Below, in pieces: positions 20,301 to 33,019 of a stretch of DNA of 64,000 bases. The first letter of the stretch is position 1. Every line of letters starts with the position of its first letter. This DNA is from Siphonodentalium dalli (Eukaryota > Mollusca > Scaphopoda > Gadilida > Siphonodentaliidae). The notes beneath the pieces were generated by a model that worked only from the letters and a program-made list of their open reading frames with translations, was not told the DNA's origin and made no database searches. The translations under genes and the position numbers were made by a program. Where the stretch lies: NCBI GenBank assembly GCA_032622095.1, contig CP136066.1, forward strand, positions 95,811,319 through 95,875,318, read 5' to 3'.

Positions 20301-23300
20301 TAGCAAACAGTAGTCATAAATTTTTCAGACAGTCCAAAAATCTGTTAGCAGATTTAACGACTAAGAGTCCGTTTGTTATAATATAGTGGCGTTCAAACTC
20401 CTTGCCACTCTCAGTGAGGTGATGTTTTTTGTCGTGATTATATATTTTTTACCTAATTATGTTGTTATCATATCTTAGTCAGTGGTTGGTGTAAATATAT
20501 TTTGTATTTCCAAATCAAAACAGATAGCATAATATACAGATGACACATATATATAAGCATATTAGAAGTGTTAATTTTTGGAAGCGAGGATCAGACAAGG
20601 GGGGTATAGGTCAGCGGGAATGTTTGGAAATACAGGTTTTCGGAGAATTCGAGATAAATAACATAATTTGAATCAGGGATGGAAAAGAGGAAAAAGATTG
20701 TTATGGACAGAAGGATGCCGAGAGGGTAATAGAGAGAAAGAGAGGGGAGGAGAAAATAGAAGACAAGAGGGGGACAGACAAAGTCGTGAGATGATGACAG
20801 TGGTGGGTTGTTTTCAATGACTTGTTGCGTGTTTAAAAATGAAGCTCGTATTATATCTAGTAATTAATCGTCATGCGTCAGGCGCCATGTGGGGGTGGGG
20901 TTCAATCAGAATTACCGTTAACCGGTTACATCGGTCAAAAAGTAAGTAAACACACAGGCAGCAACGAGTGTTCATAGTCAAAATATGTCGTGGACTATAT
21001 ATCTTCCAGTGGTTGGCTCGACGATTGCATGCAAAGCTCGTATGTCCATACTTGGATTCTCAAAACCGTAATCGTAACTACGGATATGTCAAAACGACAA
21101 CTGACCGAAGAACACAGTGACGTAGTACCCTTTCTTGTCAGGGGTAGTTCGTTATACCAAAGGTATGAAGTATATGTATGAAACATTCAATTACAGTTAT
21201 ATTTAACAAAAATAAATAATACTGGCCACACTGGATGGTGCAAACTGGCCCCCAATCAAGATATTGCTCTTCCTATAGGTTTGCAACATCTGTTATTAAT
21301 TTAGTTTGGAATATATATATATGTTTTTTTGAATGTTTCATGCAGACGATGGATGTTCTGATTTGATCACGAAATTACTATTTATTAACAGCATCACTGG
21401 CCCCCACAACCCCATAGCTAATTATCGTGGACGATGTCACTGAACACAGCATGTATTTGGAACATTTTATTAAAACACAGACAATGAACAAAACAATGCA
21501 CAGAACAATGAACATGCACATATACATATATAACATGCATACATGTATATAGCAACGAACGCTAAATGTGATTGGACACCTTCAGCGTATATAATTGTCA
21601 TTCATTAATTGATAAAGCGACTCGTAATCTTATAGATGATATATCTCTTCTCTGATCTTCTTGTATAGATTCGGGGTGTAAAATAATAAATACCAGTCAT
21701 GGTAATCAGTCCATTGGACCTTCAGTCACTAGGAACTTAATTTTTCTTTGAATTATTTTCTATGAATCTGGACAGTTTATGCGGCTATTTTTATAACATT
21801 ACTACATTTTAATTGAAAATTTATCCTTTAGAACACTTTTATGTTAACTATTTGTAACACCAGATGTGTGTGTTTGTGAACAGCAGTTCTAACGTGTCTA
21901 AAAACGAGTCTCCTCGAAATTGTGTTGTTGTTGTTGTTGTTGTTGTTGTTGTAGAAAGTGCATGGTTCCAGGAAGAGATAGACAATCTTTAACGTAAGCG
22001 TTTAGTGCTAGTCTATTAATTTCGCACTTTTGTCTCATTGTATCATGATTCCAGTGATCAATGTAGCTCGATAAATAATCAAATATAAAAACAAACAAAT
22101 AAACCAACAGAGCCTTGTTGACTTCGGCTTGGAATAATAAAGAGCGCTCTGTGCTAGTTTCTCGCTCCGCGCGTATAATGTTTCGCTGATTCTTGGTACA
22201 CATGGGCCATGGGCGTTTTATTTATAGAAATGGGAACTTTTGGGACGGATTAAAAGTCGAATTGCGACCCGGAGGTCGAGTCCGGTAAAAGGTGTAGTTG
22301 GGAATTCTGGTGAGATGCATGACTCAGAAACCTTCAGTGCTAAGCCGTAATAATTTGAGGATTAGTTGTTTTAACGGAATTATGAGTTGGTCATTCGTGA
22401 AACCAATATATTTTATATTCTATAATTACAATCATGGGTATATAATATATGATCTTGAGCGCGTTACCGTTTCTGACATTGGTTTTCTTGTTATTTCCTG
22501 GTATAAGGTAAAAAATACAGAGCGTTGACATAACTTATGTGCGGAAAAATTGTAAAGAGCTGATAAACTTCGAACGATGACTTAGTATTTCGTGTTTTTA
22601 TGGACGTATTTTATTACGGTGACATGGCAAATGTGAGACATCCATTGAACCAAATATGTATTCGGTTCACTCTATTAACCCAAATTTGTATGCACGATTT
22701 TTTGATGCATGAAGATTACGAGTCGCTATAATTTTTCCAGATAGTTTATTCATACTTTCAGCCACCCCACCAGGAATGTATAATATATTTACATAAAACA
22801 AATGCACAATGTGATGACATGCCGAATCCGCCGTTGTGGTGTGGATACCGTCATTCAAGAACGCGGCTAGATGTTCTCAATTTGGGTGGGTGGGTGAAGA
22901 CGCAGTGCTGTCCATGCAAGATAGAATTTCCAAGTACTCCCTCTTTAGTCTGACAGAAATATTCCAAGTCTGTCCAATTCCATGCCCCCCACCCGGTTGC
23001 AATTTTCCACCTGGTACTTGTATACCGCAAGTTGCCAATTGATGGAAAGTTCCAAACTGACCTATAATGGTACAACAAAGTAGCAAATTTCGCCGCTAAA
23101 ATTTGTTGGAGAATCAAAATGTCAGAACAATTTTAACTTATTCCCATCGACGTTTTGTCGAGCATTATTATTTTCAACGGTTGAATTTGTTTAGCTTATA
23201 GTTGGGAGGAAGAGACACCCACCTGTCACCACGTCCCTGTGTGATGAGGAAACGATCAGACAGATATAACATTGTCAGGATCTCTAGTATTCTCTTGCAG
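17345..23300. other. Copy 2 counterpart of 11,267-17,295, no firm gene
   Basis: Same content as in copy 1, mirrored: the paired blocks at 17,770-18,010 and 19,090-19,300, a purine-rich tract near 20,660-20,790, (TTG)9 at 21,925-21,951, and the 71-bp shared block at 22,421-22,491. The foldback-derived 91-bp patch is absent (near 19,305). The frame matching 14,282-14,617 is closed here by TAA near 20,163. Confidence 0.5.
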
Positions 23301-23478
23301 GAGTTTCAGCACGACGACGTTTTCCAGGGGTGAGCTGTTCGGTCGTCCAGCAACAAGCAAGAGTGAGAGGGGGTCGACACCCATGATTGTTCGTCGTCCA
23401 GAATTCATACCTGAATTCATGTTGGAGACTGAAAATAATGGAGAACAGAAATGGTCTAAATTATCCGCGAATAGCTAA
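23301..23478 (+). CDS. Candidate terminal coding exon, unknown protein (copy 2)
   Basis: Identical translation to 11,089-11,266 (58 residues ending KLSANS). The acceptor TATTCTCTTGCAG ends at 23,300. Here the gene would run left to right, opposite to the Gly-rich gene of this copy. Upstream exons not identified. Confidence 0.4.
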
Positions 23479-23577
23479 ATTTTATATATGTGTTCACTTA
23501 CAATAAGCAATATCTAAGTCTAAAATTAAACGGCGCCGGACCGGGTATAACACAGCGATCATAAATTCAGGCTTTAA

Positions 23578-23825
23578 CCCTTCCATTACGGGAGCTCCCT
23601 GAATTTTTGCGAAAACCCTGTGCCAATGCATTCTCTTATATATGCGAGTCGCCTCGCATATATATGATAATACACTGGCTTAACAATATTTACCTTGATG
23701 GTGTAAGCTAGTGCATTCTCTTATATATGCGAGGCGATCCATATATGGTCGACTCGCATTTATAAGAGAATGCACTAGCACAGGGTATTTAATGATGCGC
23801 CAGCACAGCCTCCGTTATGAAAGGG
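23578..23825. mobile_element. piggyBac-like 248-bp MITE (copy 2)
   Basis: TTAA on both sides (23,574-23,577 and 23,826-23,829), CCCTTCC/GAAAGGG ends, and internal TATATGCGAG hairpins as at 10,741. Confidence 0.7.
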
Positions 23826-24533
23826 TTAAGCTGCCATGCCCATGGGGCATTAACTCTGTGTCCCGAGAATCAAAGTTACTCGAAATTGCATGAAATTCAA
23901 GTCTGCATGCGGACAACTATTTCCCAGACCGACGTATTCAAATGTCAGAAATTGTCGTCGCTTTCAAATAGGGACCGAAGTTTTTTCTGAGTTTCTGAGG
24001 GATATCAGTATGTCATACCAAGGAACCATGACCATTTCGGTTATAAATGGTAATTTGTTCACGCATATATAAAGAAATCGCATGTGGTTCATTTATATTG
24101 TCAGTACGGTGATCCCGAAATGTGCAGGTATTAGTTGCAGTTCGGGATTCCTTTCTCGTTTGGCGGATGGAACCCGCAACGATGTCACATCATAATGCCA
24201 CTGCATTGTGACAACGTTATATAACCCATATGCATGGATCTATCAGTTATCGGACCAGTTTATATCTAGAATTTATAACTTCAAACTTCAGGTCCTGTCA
24301 GCATTCAAAGGCCATATATATGATGCATGTGATCACCAGGCGTTCTCGCATATTGATAAAGAAGGATCATGCATATTTAACCTTATACAAAAACGTCTGT
24401 GACTGGCGTTTATTTTTTATATTAGAATTTATATGTATACAATAATAATTAGACGTTTCTTAGATCAAAACTTGTATATTATATCAACATAATCAGGTCA
24501 GGCACATGCTGAATTCAAATATTATGGTTATAT

Positions 24534-25016
24534 TTAAAGGCCCACTTAATTTTCTAGTCGGCGATTAGTTTTTTTATAGCGACTTGATATACGATTTTAA
24601 TAACAATCTATGCCATAAAATATGATTAAAATACTATAATTCATCACTATTTGACACATCTGTGTCTCAGAAGATGCCCACAGAGAAATATAAAACTGCT
24701 AAAATCATAGAAATACTTCCTCCCCCCTCTGGATCCCAGAATGCAACAGAATTCAAACTTTTTCAATGGAAGGGGAAGAACTCTATCTTTAATATATAGA
24801 GTTATTCCCCCTGCATTGAAAATAATACTGCTTTTTACTGCAACATAGATGACAAAAACGCGTTGGCAACTCAACAACAACAACATGTCTTCAGTTTATT
24901 ACACCGGATAAGTTGATAATACGATGTTTTGGAGTTTTCTCTTTCAAATGGTATATAATATGGTGTATATTTTATATAATGTTATCTGGGTGTTCGAAAA
25001 TTAAGTGGGCTTTTAA
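24534..25016. mobile_element. Short TIR element with GCCCACTTAATTTT ends (copy 2)
   Basis: Mirror of 9,547-10,031, with the same inverted ends and internal hairpin. Confidence 0.55.
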
Positions 25017-25108
25017 CTATTATACAGTGCTAAGTCCTCCATTTCCCTGGTTTGAAGACACTATGGGATCGCGCATCCCAGATGAACAGCCAAATTATAC
25101 TCGTTTCG

Positions 25109-25515
25109 AGGTTGACATGAGGATAACTCGAGGAAGTTAATATTCACCGAGGCCACAGGCCAAGGTGAATATTAGCCTCCAATGTGTTTTATTATATGAA
25201 CTAGCGGCATTCTTTACCTGGTAGCCAATTAGAGTACTACTATAGGGGTTGAAGAGACAAATATATTCAACAAACAGCAGATTTACTGTTCTCTCTTCCG
25301 AAAATCAACGACAAATGAATTATGTATAAGCAATTTTGATTGGCTGGTTGCAAAGCTATGCGTAACATGATTGGACAGCCACCTCTTATGCCTGACGTAA
25401 CACATATTTTGTTATTAACCCCGCGCCGGGTTAATATCGTGATTTATCAACCCGGCCACGCCAATCAATTGCTATAGGGTTCGCCGGAGAAATTTAATGA
25501 TCATATAATAAAGCA
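25109..25515 (+). repeat. Diverged hairpin-repeat family member (copy 2)
   Basis: Mirror of 9,051-9,452. It starts TTGACATGAGGAT and ends near TGATCATATAATAAAGC. A deletion relative to copy 3 removes the CAGTCTACTGATAAAATTTG segment just after it. Confidence 0.55.
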
Positions 25516-25770
25516 AATTATTTTTTGCAACCTTTTGCGCTGGCTTATTTTAGTTCATAATGACACACGGTTGCCTTTCTAAATGGCATTACCATGATCA
25601 ATCAATCGATCATTGATAACAAAATTCAGACCATGCAATTGAAGGTTGGTGGCTTTATTATTTTGTGCCATCATGACTTATTTTCCGCACGGATCGAGAC
25701 ATGATATGTCGTCACATAAACAAACATGGTACCGATTTAATTTTACACTGTTTTTAATATTTTGTTTTAA

Positions 25771-27341
25771 CCCTTTCAGTGTCAAGTCCGATTTTTGTAT
25801 CAACCCATAATTCCTTGATCATTTTTCAAATTTATTGATTATAATAATGTGATACATTGATGGAAAGAGCTCTAAGTGTGGATACACACATGCATGTAAT
25901 TTCTGTATGTAAAATCCATGTATTTTACATGGTCACACCAATCATTGATAGCATTAGTCGCCTGAGCGCGATCGGACAATTCCAATAGGTGAGACAGATG
26001 AGCAGTTATAAGCCATTATCAAACTAACTGCTATCAAGAAATTTCAGGCCAGTCATAACTTCTTTCATGGATGCCGAAATGAATAAATCCTGTCTGATAT
26101 CTGTTGCTGTTTTTCACGAGTTTTAATTCATTTCGAAAAGTGGATTTGAGTCCGTCGATTTTATACTTGATTTGTTTCTCGTCATTTCAGCGTCATCCAA
26201 AATAAAAATAAAATGTGCAGAATTTGAAGCTCTTTTAGGGCGATTGTGATACACGAGTGTTTAATGTCCCTTTAACAATCCGATACGGTGCTCTCATGTC
26301 TTGAATAACAGGCATTGGAAAATTAAGACTGCCAATACCGGTTCGTTGAGATTCCTCGGATAGTTTCAGGGAGCTCATGTGATAACATTCAATTGGGATT
26401 TCCACGCAAATATCCATTACAGCGTCAAAAAATTAATGCAGGTACAGCGTTGAAAGTAAAAAGAGTGACACCCCCCACATTTTTCACCCATAATTTACAT
26501 AACAGTATATGTTTCTCAAACCAAAGGTTGAACAAGTTCCTAACTGTCACAATTTTAGCTTGTACACGCTTGAATTATAACATGTTGGACCATAATCCAT
26601 GATTGGGGAGGGAGCTGGTTCTCGAAAGCTTCGAATAACTAAGGGATTTAGTTGAATGTATCAGCCGGGATAATATGGGCATAAATGTACAATATGTTTA
26701 ACTGAAATACTCCATAGTTGTAAACTTTGCGTATACATATATAACACAAGAAAGGAAATGTGACAGAAATGACTGTCAACTACAATATTTATAAGTCAGG
26801 AGTGGCTTCGTGGCTTCATGGATGGGGGTCATGAATCAGGGTGCTACATGTCCCACCCACCCGTCGAGGAAATATGCCATGGTCAGTCCGTAGCTTCCGG
26901 GATAATATAGCCGCCCCCCCCCCCCATGTTGCGGATCATAGTCTCTGTGTTGGGCAAATCCTGGGGCCATCGCTGGTATAAACATCAAGAGAAGGTTGAC
27001 AATGATTTAAACAGAAAGTCCAACATTTGGGTTATCGCGCGAAAAATTATTTTAAGCGGCCTGACGACTTCGTTCAGTCAACGGCTCTCTGCACGTTCAG
27101 ATCTTGGCTCACTGTGGTCAAACATAGGCGCAAAGATTGGGTTGTCAGCGGACACATATTACATGGTCTTTATGTTCCATGTAAAATGACAAATACACGA
27201 CATTTACAGAGATTACATGCATGTGTGTATCCACCCTAAGAGCTCTTTCCATCAATGTATCACATTATTATAATCAATAAATTTGAAAAATGATCAAGGA
27301 AATATAGGTTGATACAAAAATCGGACTTGGCACTGAAAGGG
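25771..27341. mobile_element. piggyBac-like MITE, interrupted (copy 2)
   Basis: TTAA at 25,767-25,770 and 27,342-27,345. Same termini as at 7,208, interrupted by the element at 25,876-27,236. Confidence 0.65.
25876..27236. mobile_element. Harbinger-like element nested in the MITE (copy 2)
   Basis: TAA on both sides (25,873-25,875 and 27,237-27,239). The left terminus reads GTGTGGATACACACATGCATG, with one base changed from GGGTGG. Contains a poly-C tract near 26,915. Confidence 0.6.
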
Positions 27342-27378
27342 TTAATAACAAAAATGAGACCAGTTGAATGTTGGTGGC

Positions 27379-27384
27379 TTTATT
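27379..27384 (-). terminator. Poly(A) signal after exon 3b (copy 2)
   Basis: AATAAA on the minus strand in the GGTGGCTTTATTATC context. Confidence 0.4.
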
Positions 27385-27689
27385 ATCATGTGCCATCATG
27401 ACTAATTTTCCGTATGAATCGATACATGATATGTCGTCACATAAACAAACATGGTACCGATTTAATTTTACACTGTTTTTAATATTTTGTTTTTAAATAA
27501 CATGTTGTGTTATGCCTCTTGTATCGAATTCACAAAACATCGATATTCATTTGACCTATAATAATTTAATTCAGTATACGCCTGACCTCAAAATAACATG
27601 TATATGAATTTAGTTTAAACGTGTTTTATCGCCATATATACATGTATATATACATACAACAATTGGGATTGGTACACAAGTGCCGACAC

Positions 27690-27829
27690 TTAGATTTGTC
27701 CCGGTCCCAGATAAACACCGAGAGGCACCGACCTACTCGACAAGGCGAATATATAGTTGGTGTATTTATAATGTGCATACACTTGGAACGGGTTGGACAA
27801 CGGTGGGGCGTTGAATCCGGAGCAATAAT
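27690..27829 (-). CDS. Gly-rich protein, alternative terminal exon 3b (copy 2)
   Basis: Same acceptor and frame as 6,719-6,849. It carries the five-residue insertion (here LSSRS) and, unlike copy 1, continues to GPGQI before TAA. 46 complete codons plus the split codon. Expression as an alternative ending is inferred. Confidence 0.42.
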
Positions 27830-27842
27830 CTGCGATGGTGGC

Positions 27843-27848
27843 TTTATT
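27843..27848 (-). terminator. Poly(A) signal after exon 3a (copy 2)
   Basis: AATAAA on the minus strand, just upstream of the exon 3b acceptor. Confidence 0.4.
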
Positions 27849-28152
27849 ATCATGTGCCATCATGACTAATTTCCGTATGGATCGATACATGATATGTCGT
27901 CACATAAACAAACATGGTACCGATTTAATTTTACACTGTTTTTATTATATTGTTTTTAAATAACATGTTGTGTTATGCCTCTTGTATCGAATTCACAAAA
28001 CATCGATATTCATTTGACCTATAATAGTTGAATTCAGTATACGCCTGACCTCAAAATAACATGTATATGAATTTAGTTTAAACATGTTATATCGCCATAT
28101 ATACATGTATATATACATACAACAATTGGGATTGGTACACAAGCGCCGACAC

Positions 28153-28277
28153 TTAGATTTGTCCCGGTCCCAGATAAACACCGAGAGGCACCGCGAATAT
28201 ATAGTTGGTGTATTTATAATGTGTATACAATTGGAGCGGGTTGGACAACGGTGGGGCGTTGAATCCGGAGCAATAAT
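28153..28277 (-). CDS. Gly-rich protein, terminal exon 3a (copy 2)
   Basis: 125 bases, the same length and phase as 6,271-6,395, ending VYLGPGQI and TAA. Preceded in the minus sense by CATCGCAG. Confidence 0.5.
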
Positions 28278-28710
28278 CTGCGATGTCATTTAGTCCATCT
28301 TATATATATACATGTAAATGATTCAATGGGATCTTGATTACTGATTACTGAGGATGCGTGATAAGTACTGGGTTGATGCTCTGATGTGTGGTGGGAGTTG
28401 TGACCAGGTCGGGCGATGCCTCACTAAACAAAGTATAATGCGGCAACAACAAAAAATTCAGCTAGTGCAACAAAGAAAATTATATATTGGGTAACTCCCA
28501 TACATGTATGTAATTTCTTTAGTATTAGGTTTTGTAATAAGTAAGAAGTTTTGTAGTAAGACTGATCCAAGTCCACTGGGTTCACGAGAATCGTTCTGAC
28601 AGAGCAATGTAGTTATGAACGGCCATGGACATTTCAGTATTATCGCGGTCACTAATTAAGGGGTTTCCTATATATTACTAAGTTGTCCAGGTATATGACT
28701 GTATACTCAC

Positions 28711-29110
28711 ATCTTCCAAAAGGTCTTCGACCGCGACCGAGACCGGTTGGACGGAAGACATTCTGGTTTATCTGGTTGTACCCTCCCATGAAACTGCCTC
28801 GGAATCTTCCTGGATATCCTCCTTGGAACCTTCCTGGATATCCTCCTTGGAATCTTCCTGGATATCCTCCTTGGAGTCCTCGTTGATATCCTCCGTGGAA
28901 TCCTCCTGTATATCCTCCTTGGAATCCTCCTGTATATCCTCCTTGGAGTCCTCCTGGATATCCTCCTTGGAGTCCTCCTGTATATCCTCCTTGGGGTCCT
29001 CCTGGATAACCTCCTTGGAAGTAATTCCCACGACGGTGGGAACGTGCGTTCGATTGTGTAATGGCAACACCTATCACGCACAATATCGCGAGGGCAACTG
29101 AAGATTTCAT
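28711..29110 (-). CDS. Secreted Gly/Tyr-rich repeat protein, main exon (copy 2)
   Basis: 133 codons plus one base, then a GTGAG donor at 28,710. The signal peptide is identical to copy 1. There are nine QGGYxGGx units and the same RGSFMGGYNQ...RRPFGR tail. The acceptor lies two bases before the ATG (exon start 29,112). The predicted product with exon 3a is 174 residues. The 5'UTR exon (38,106-38,150) is about 9 kb away because the foldback element sits in intron 1. Splicing across it is untested. Confidence 0.7.
28802..29017 (-). repeat. 24-bp coding minisatellite, 9 units (copy 2)
   Basis: One unit fewer than copy 1; the unit with QGGYRGRF is missing or merged. Confidence 0.9.
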
Positions 29111-29799
29111 GTCTGAAACCAGTAATATTTTGGTTAGATATACTTTATGTCATCCCAGAAAAAAATCCATGAACTTGATGAAGGTATACATACATAATAC
29201 TGGAGATCATATTTAATGTTTGTGTGTCCTGACTATAGCTTAAAATTGCCATGACATTTCCAGCTGTCGAAAATGTTGGCGAGACACCTCAATCCCCATG
29301 CCACTCGTTCTACTTGCACCGCCTGGGGAGATGTATAACGATAAACGATAACAATACGTGAATAATGTTGTTGGGGCGGGGACAGGCTCTAGGCACCGAA
29401 AGACCCTCGAGCTGAAACTCGCGATTATTTGAATAAATGCATACCATTGTTGAAAATATTTATTGTGACTCACAATACACATTGTTATATGATCATAAAT
29501 GTTCTTCTAAAGTCTCATATTAAATCATACGGAAAATGAGTTGAAAAATCACGATATCTAACGGGTTTTCCTATAAATATTAATGATGGGTTAATAACAA
29601 CCTCACGCAACGTCATGAGTTGTTAATAGGAATCGTAAATCCCTGTGTATTTTCCATTGACAAGTAAATCACATTGTTTTACATTTTGATGGATCCATGC
29701 TCATATATCCAATCACGGGTCATTAAGGTATTTCGCGGGCATACTGGGCTTGATAACATTGTGGATCATACAATAAAACACTATTGGATTATATCGAGG

Positions 29800-29905
29800 T
29801 TGACATGAGGATTTATCAACCCTTGGAAGTTAACATTCACCACGCCTGCGGCCTCGGTGAATCATTAGTATTTAACTTCCTGGGGTTGATAAATCCCCAT
29901 GTCAA
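29800..29905. repeat. Hairpin repeat (copy 2)
   Basis: Mirror of 4,618-4,723, with the same imperfect stems around ATTCACC/GGTGAAT. Confidence 0.75.
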
Positions 29906-31262
29906 TATCTGAACAAAGTGGATGGGAGCACAAGTTGCCTAACTTATCAGAGCTCATCTTCAACTGTTAATACATCAACGAGCTTACTATATATATTATA
30001 TATAGTACATGATTCGCATGTCTCGTGATATAGTCTACGCACCACAGGAGGCGATGTGCCCCCCCCCTCACCGAATTTATGGGGCCAAAAACATTATCTT
30101 GAGGCTGAACTATTCCCATTTGAGAATCCGGTTGTTTCTGACCCCTAACACGACGCAAAATAAAATTATTTCGACTTTTCTAATGGTACCCACCCGACAA
30201 TTTTACATTTTATATGACACCATACAATTTACTATTCAACGTAGATATCATAATACGTTAACACAAAAAGGGTTCTTCCGTTTGGCCGATGATCACTCAA
30301 TTTTATCAACATACAATTGTCTCTAGATTTGATAAATTCATGACGTCACGACAGCAAGCATTGAGACATTTGATTATTAATCGATTCATTCAAATGGTCT
30401 ACTTTGAACATCCGCATCATTAAATTTGCATACGATATGGCCACATGTTCGGTATCATTAGAAATTACAGCCAATATCACATCAAATGATTCAACAATTA
30501 AAATGATGTGAAACAATCCAGTTGGGTTATCAAATAGAAATGGAAAATAATCTTGCTCAAAGTAGTTATTTTTTATGAATATTAATCCAAATTTACAACA
30601 GACACCATCAGTCATATATTTATTAAATGCAATGAGTATCGATAGCGAAATCATTTGCAACTTTGTACACGGTGTTTGTGTCCCAAACAAACAAAAATCA
30701 ACCATTCGCAACGCATGATGACTCAGAAAAGAGGGTTCCGTGCTGGTCTATTCTTGCATGATATTGTATAAATAAAGAGCGTTTGTTCACTTCTGTGCGA
30801 AAAAATTTGATAACAGATGGAAAATGGCTGCGACCATGAAAATTATTTTTCCTAGCATATGAAGCCCGCATATCAATATTTCGTGTATGTGTCAACATAT
30901 CTTACACCTCTTTCCAAATTACGCACACCGAATTTGGAAGCTCGAATTCCAGTTTAACCAGTGAAGGCGTTGATGTATTCATATGAAATTTCATTAGAGT
31001 AGATTATTTGTAGAAATATGCAATTCACCTACCATTTAAAAGAAACCACCACAAACCTAACATAAAGTGAATCGAATAACAATGATTCGACTATATCATC
31101 CACTAATTGTAATTATATATAGTTAGGGAGCCCGCATATGTTCTATTTACACTTTGCGTACAAAAGGTTTGACCCCCTAAAGTTGGTACCAATAATGGAA
31201 CATTCTGAAAAAACGATTTCTTAAGTTGCGCATTCCTGGGGTTTAGGGGCTGCTGAACCCCA

Positions 31263-31610
31263 AAAAGTGCAAAAAATCACTTCTATTTACACTTCCGCGT
31301 ACATCGATGAATTTTGGTTTGATGATACTCCTAAGTTTACTCATTAAGAAAACACAACTTAAGAAAGGGATTTTCCTGGGGTTTTCAGATAAGAAAGGGG
31401 GTCCCATTCTGAACCCCAAAACGTGATTTTTCACTTTTTTTTACACTTTCGCGCACATCCATAATTTTTGGTCTCAAAGTACTTTGATATATACTAATTA
31501 TAAAAACACAACTTAAGAAGCAACTTTTCCTGGGGTTTTAAGATAAGAAGGGGGTCATCGGGTCACCCCTCAAAACGTAAAAAAATCACTTTTATTTACA
31601 TGATTGCATT
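31263..31610. repeat. Subterminal degenerate ~150-bp tandem units in FB1
   Basis: Repeated order: TTTACACTT(C/T)CGCG(T/C)ACATC, AACTTAAGAA, TTCCTGGGGTTTT, AAAACGT(G/A)A. Mirrored at about 36,740-37,080 in the right arm. Confidence 0.65.
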
Positions 31611-31743
31611 TGTCCAACGTGTGTGTATATGTGCGTGCATCCCTTGCACGTTGCACTATTACAACCAATACATCCCTAAATCGATACGATCAACTTAAGA
31701 AATATATATTCATGTCGTTTTCTGATAATAACGAGACTTGTTA

Positions 31744-31768
31744 CCCCCCCCCCCCCCCCCCCCCCCAC
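31744..31768. repeat. Poly-C tract in FB1 left arm
   Basis: A run of more than 20 C interrupts the arm. The right arm has a shorter G-rich run near 36,570. Its length is likely unreliable in the assembly. Confidence 0.7.
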
Positions 31769-33019
31769 AACCCGATCCATTTTCTAGAACTATAAGTGAG
31801 CCAGTTTTATGAAAATTATAGCGGGAAAATCTAGTAAAATGTACACAAATGTATATATTTTCGTGAAGCTAAGACATAATGACACTTTTTTGGGCCAAAA
31901 TTGAAACTCACCATCCAAGATGGCCGCCAAAATGGCTGCCGGAAGTTGAAAATATGACATTTTTTCACAAATATCTTCTAGATCAATTCATGCTGTTTGG
32001 AACTGGTCGAGTAATGCAACTTTATTTTGTGTTTTTTATATTAACTGATCATTGGAGCAATTAAATATGCAATTATTGGGGTCCGGACCCCTTCCGATCC
32101 CTCAAAAATTTGATTGTACAGAATGCGGTATAAAATTTCACCAAAAAAAATCACAATTGGGATTCTAGTCATATTTCAACAAGAAATGAACAGAACTTTG
32201 TAATGTGAGTGAGGCATATCATTACCTATGCATATTCCAAATCACTGGAACCAAAATTCTTACTTTGGCTTAAAATGGCTGCCAATATGGCCGCCAAAAT
32301 ATGGAAAATGGTAAATATTACACCAGCGTGTCCTGCAATCGCTTACAAGTTGTGTTGATGTATAAAATGGGCCATTCTGCATTCTATATATTGAATGCTA
32401 ACATGTCTGATGCACCATGGTTAATTGTTCTATTTTCACCACAGACATCGTCAAAAATATTGGACTTTTCTCTAAAAAAACTTGACATAAATATTGGCAA
32501 AAATTCAGTTTTCAGGTTTGAACCATTTTTTCAGGTAAAATATAACTATCTCTGGATTGAAAGGTGTTTATTGTTTGGGTCTATCTTAAATGTGTCACAC
32601 TACGGTGTTTATAGACCAAATTTCTCAAAGCTCAAGATGGCTTCCAAAATGGCAACCAAATTTGTAAAATGCAAATTTTTTACATATATCCCGAACATTC
32701 TATGCATTATCCGAAAATATAGCAAATTGTGACTCACTTGGTTATTATACGTGTTAGTTAATTAACTGACATCTACATGTTCTATTCCCAGTTGTCCCAG
32801 TTCCGTATGTGGCATGACAAATTCATTTTAAAGTATGTAATTTGCCGAGAACCTCTTTTGTGATTTTGGCCATATTTATTGAAAGGAAATGGGCAGAAAT
32901 TTGAGACAGAACTGAGATGGACCATAATCGTTGGCTATTCTGGTCCATTATGATAAAAACAATGTCTACAGGATACAGTGTGGATGCCAATATCGTGGCC
33001 AGGGAGTTACTCTGTGACC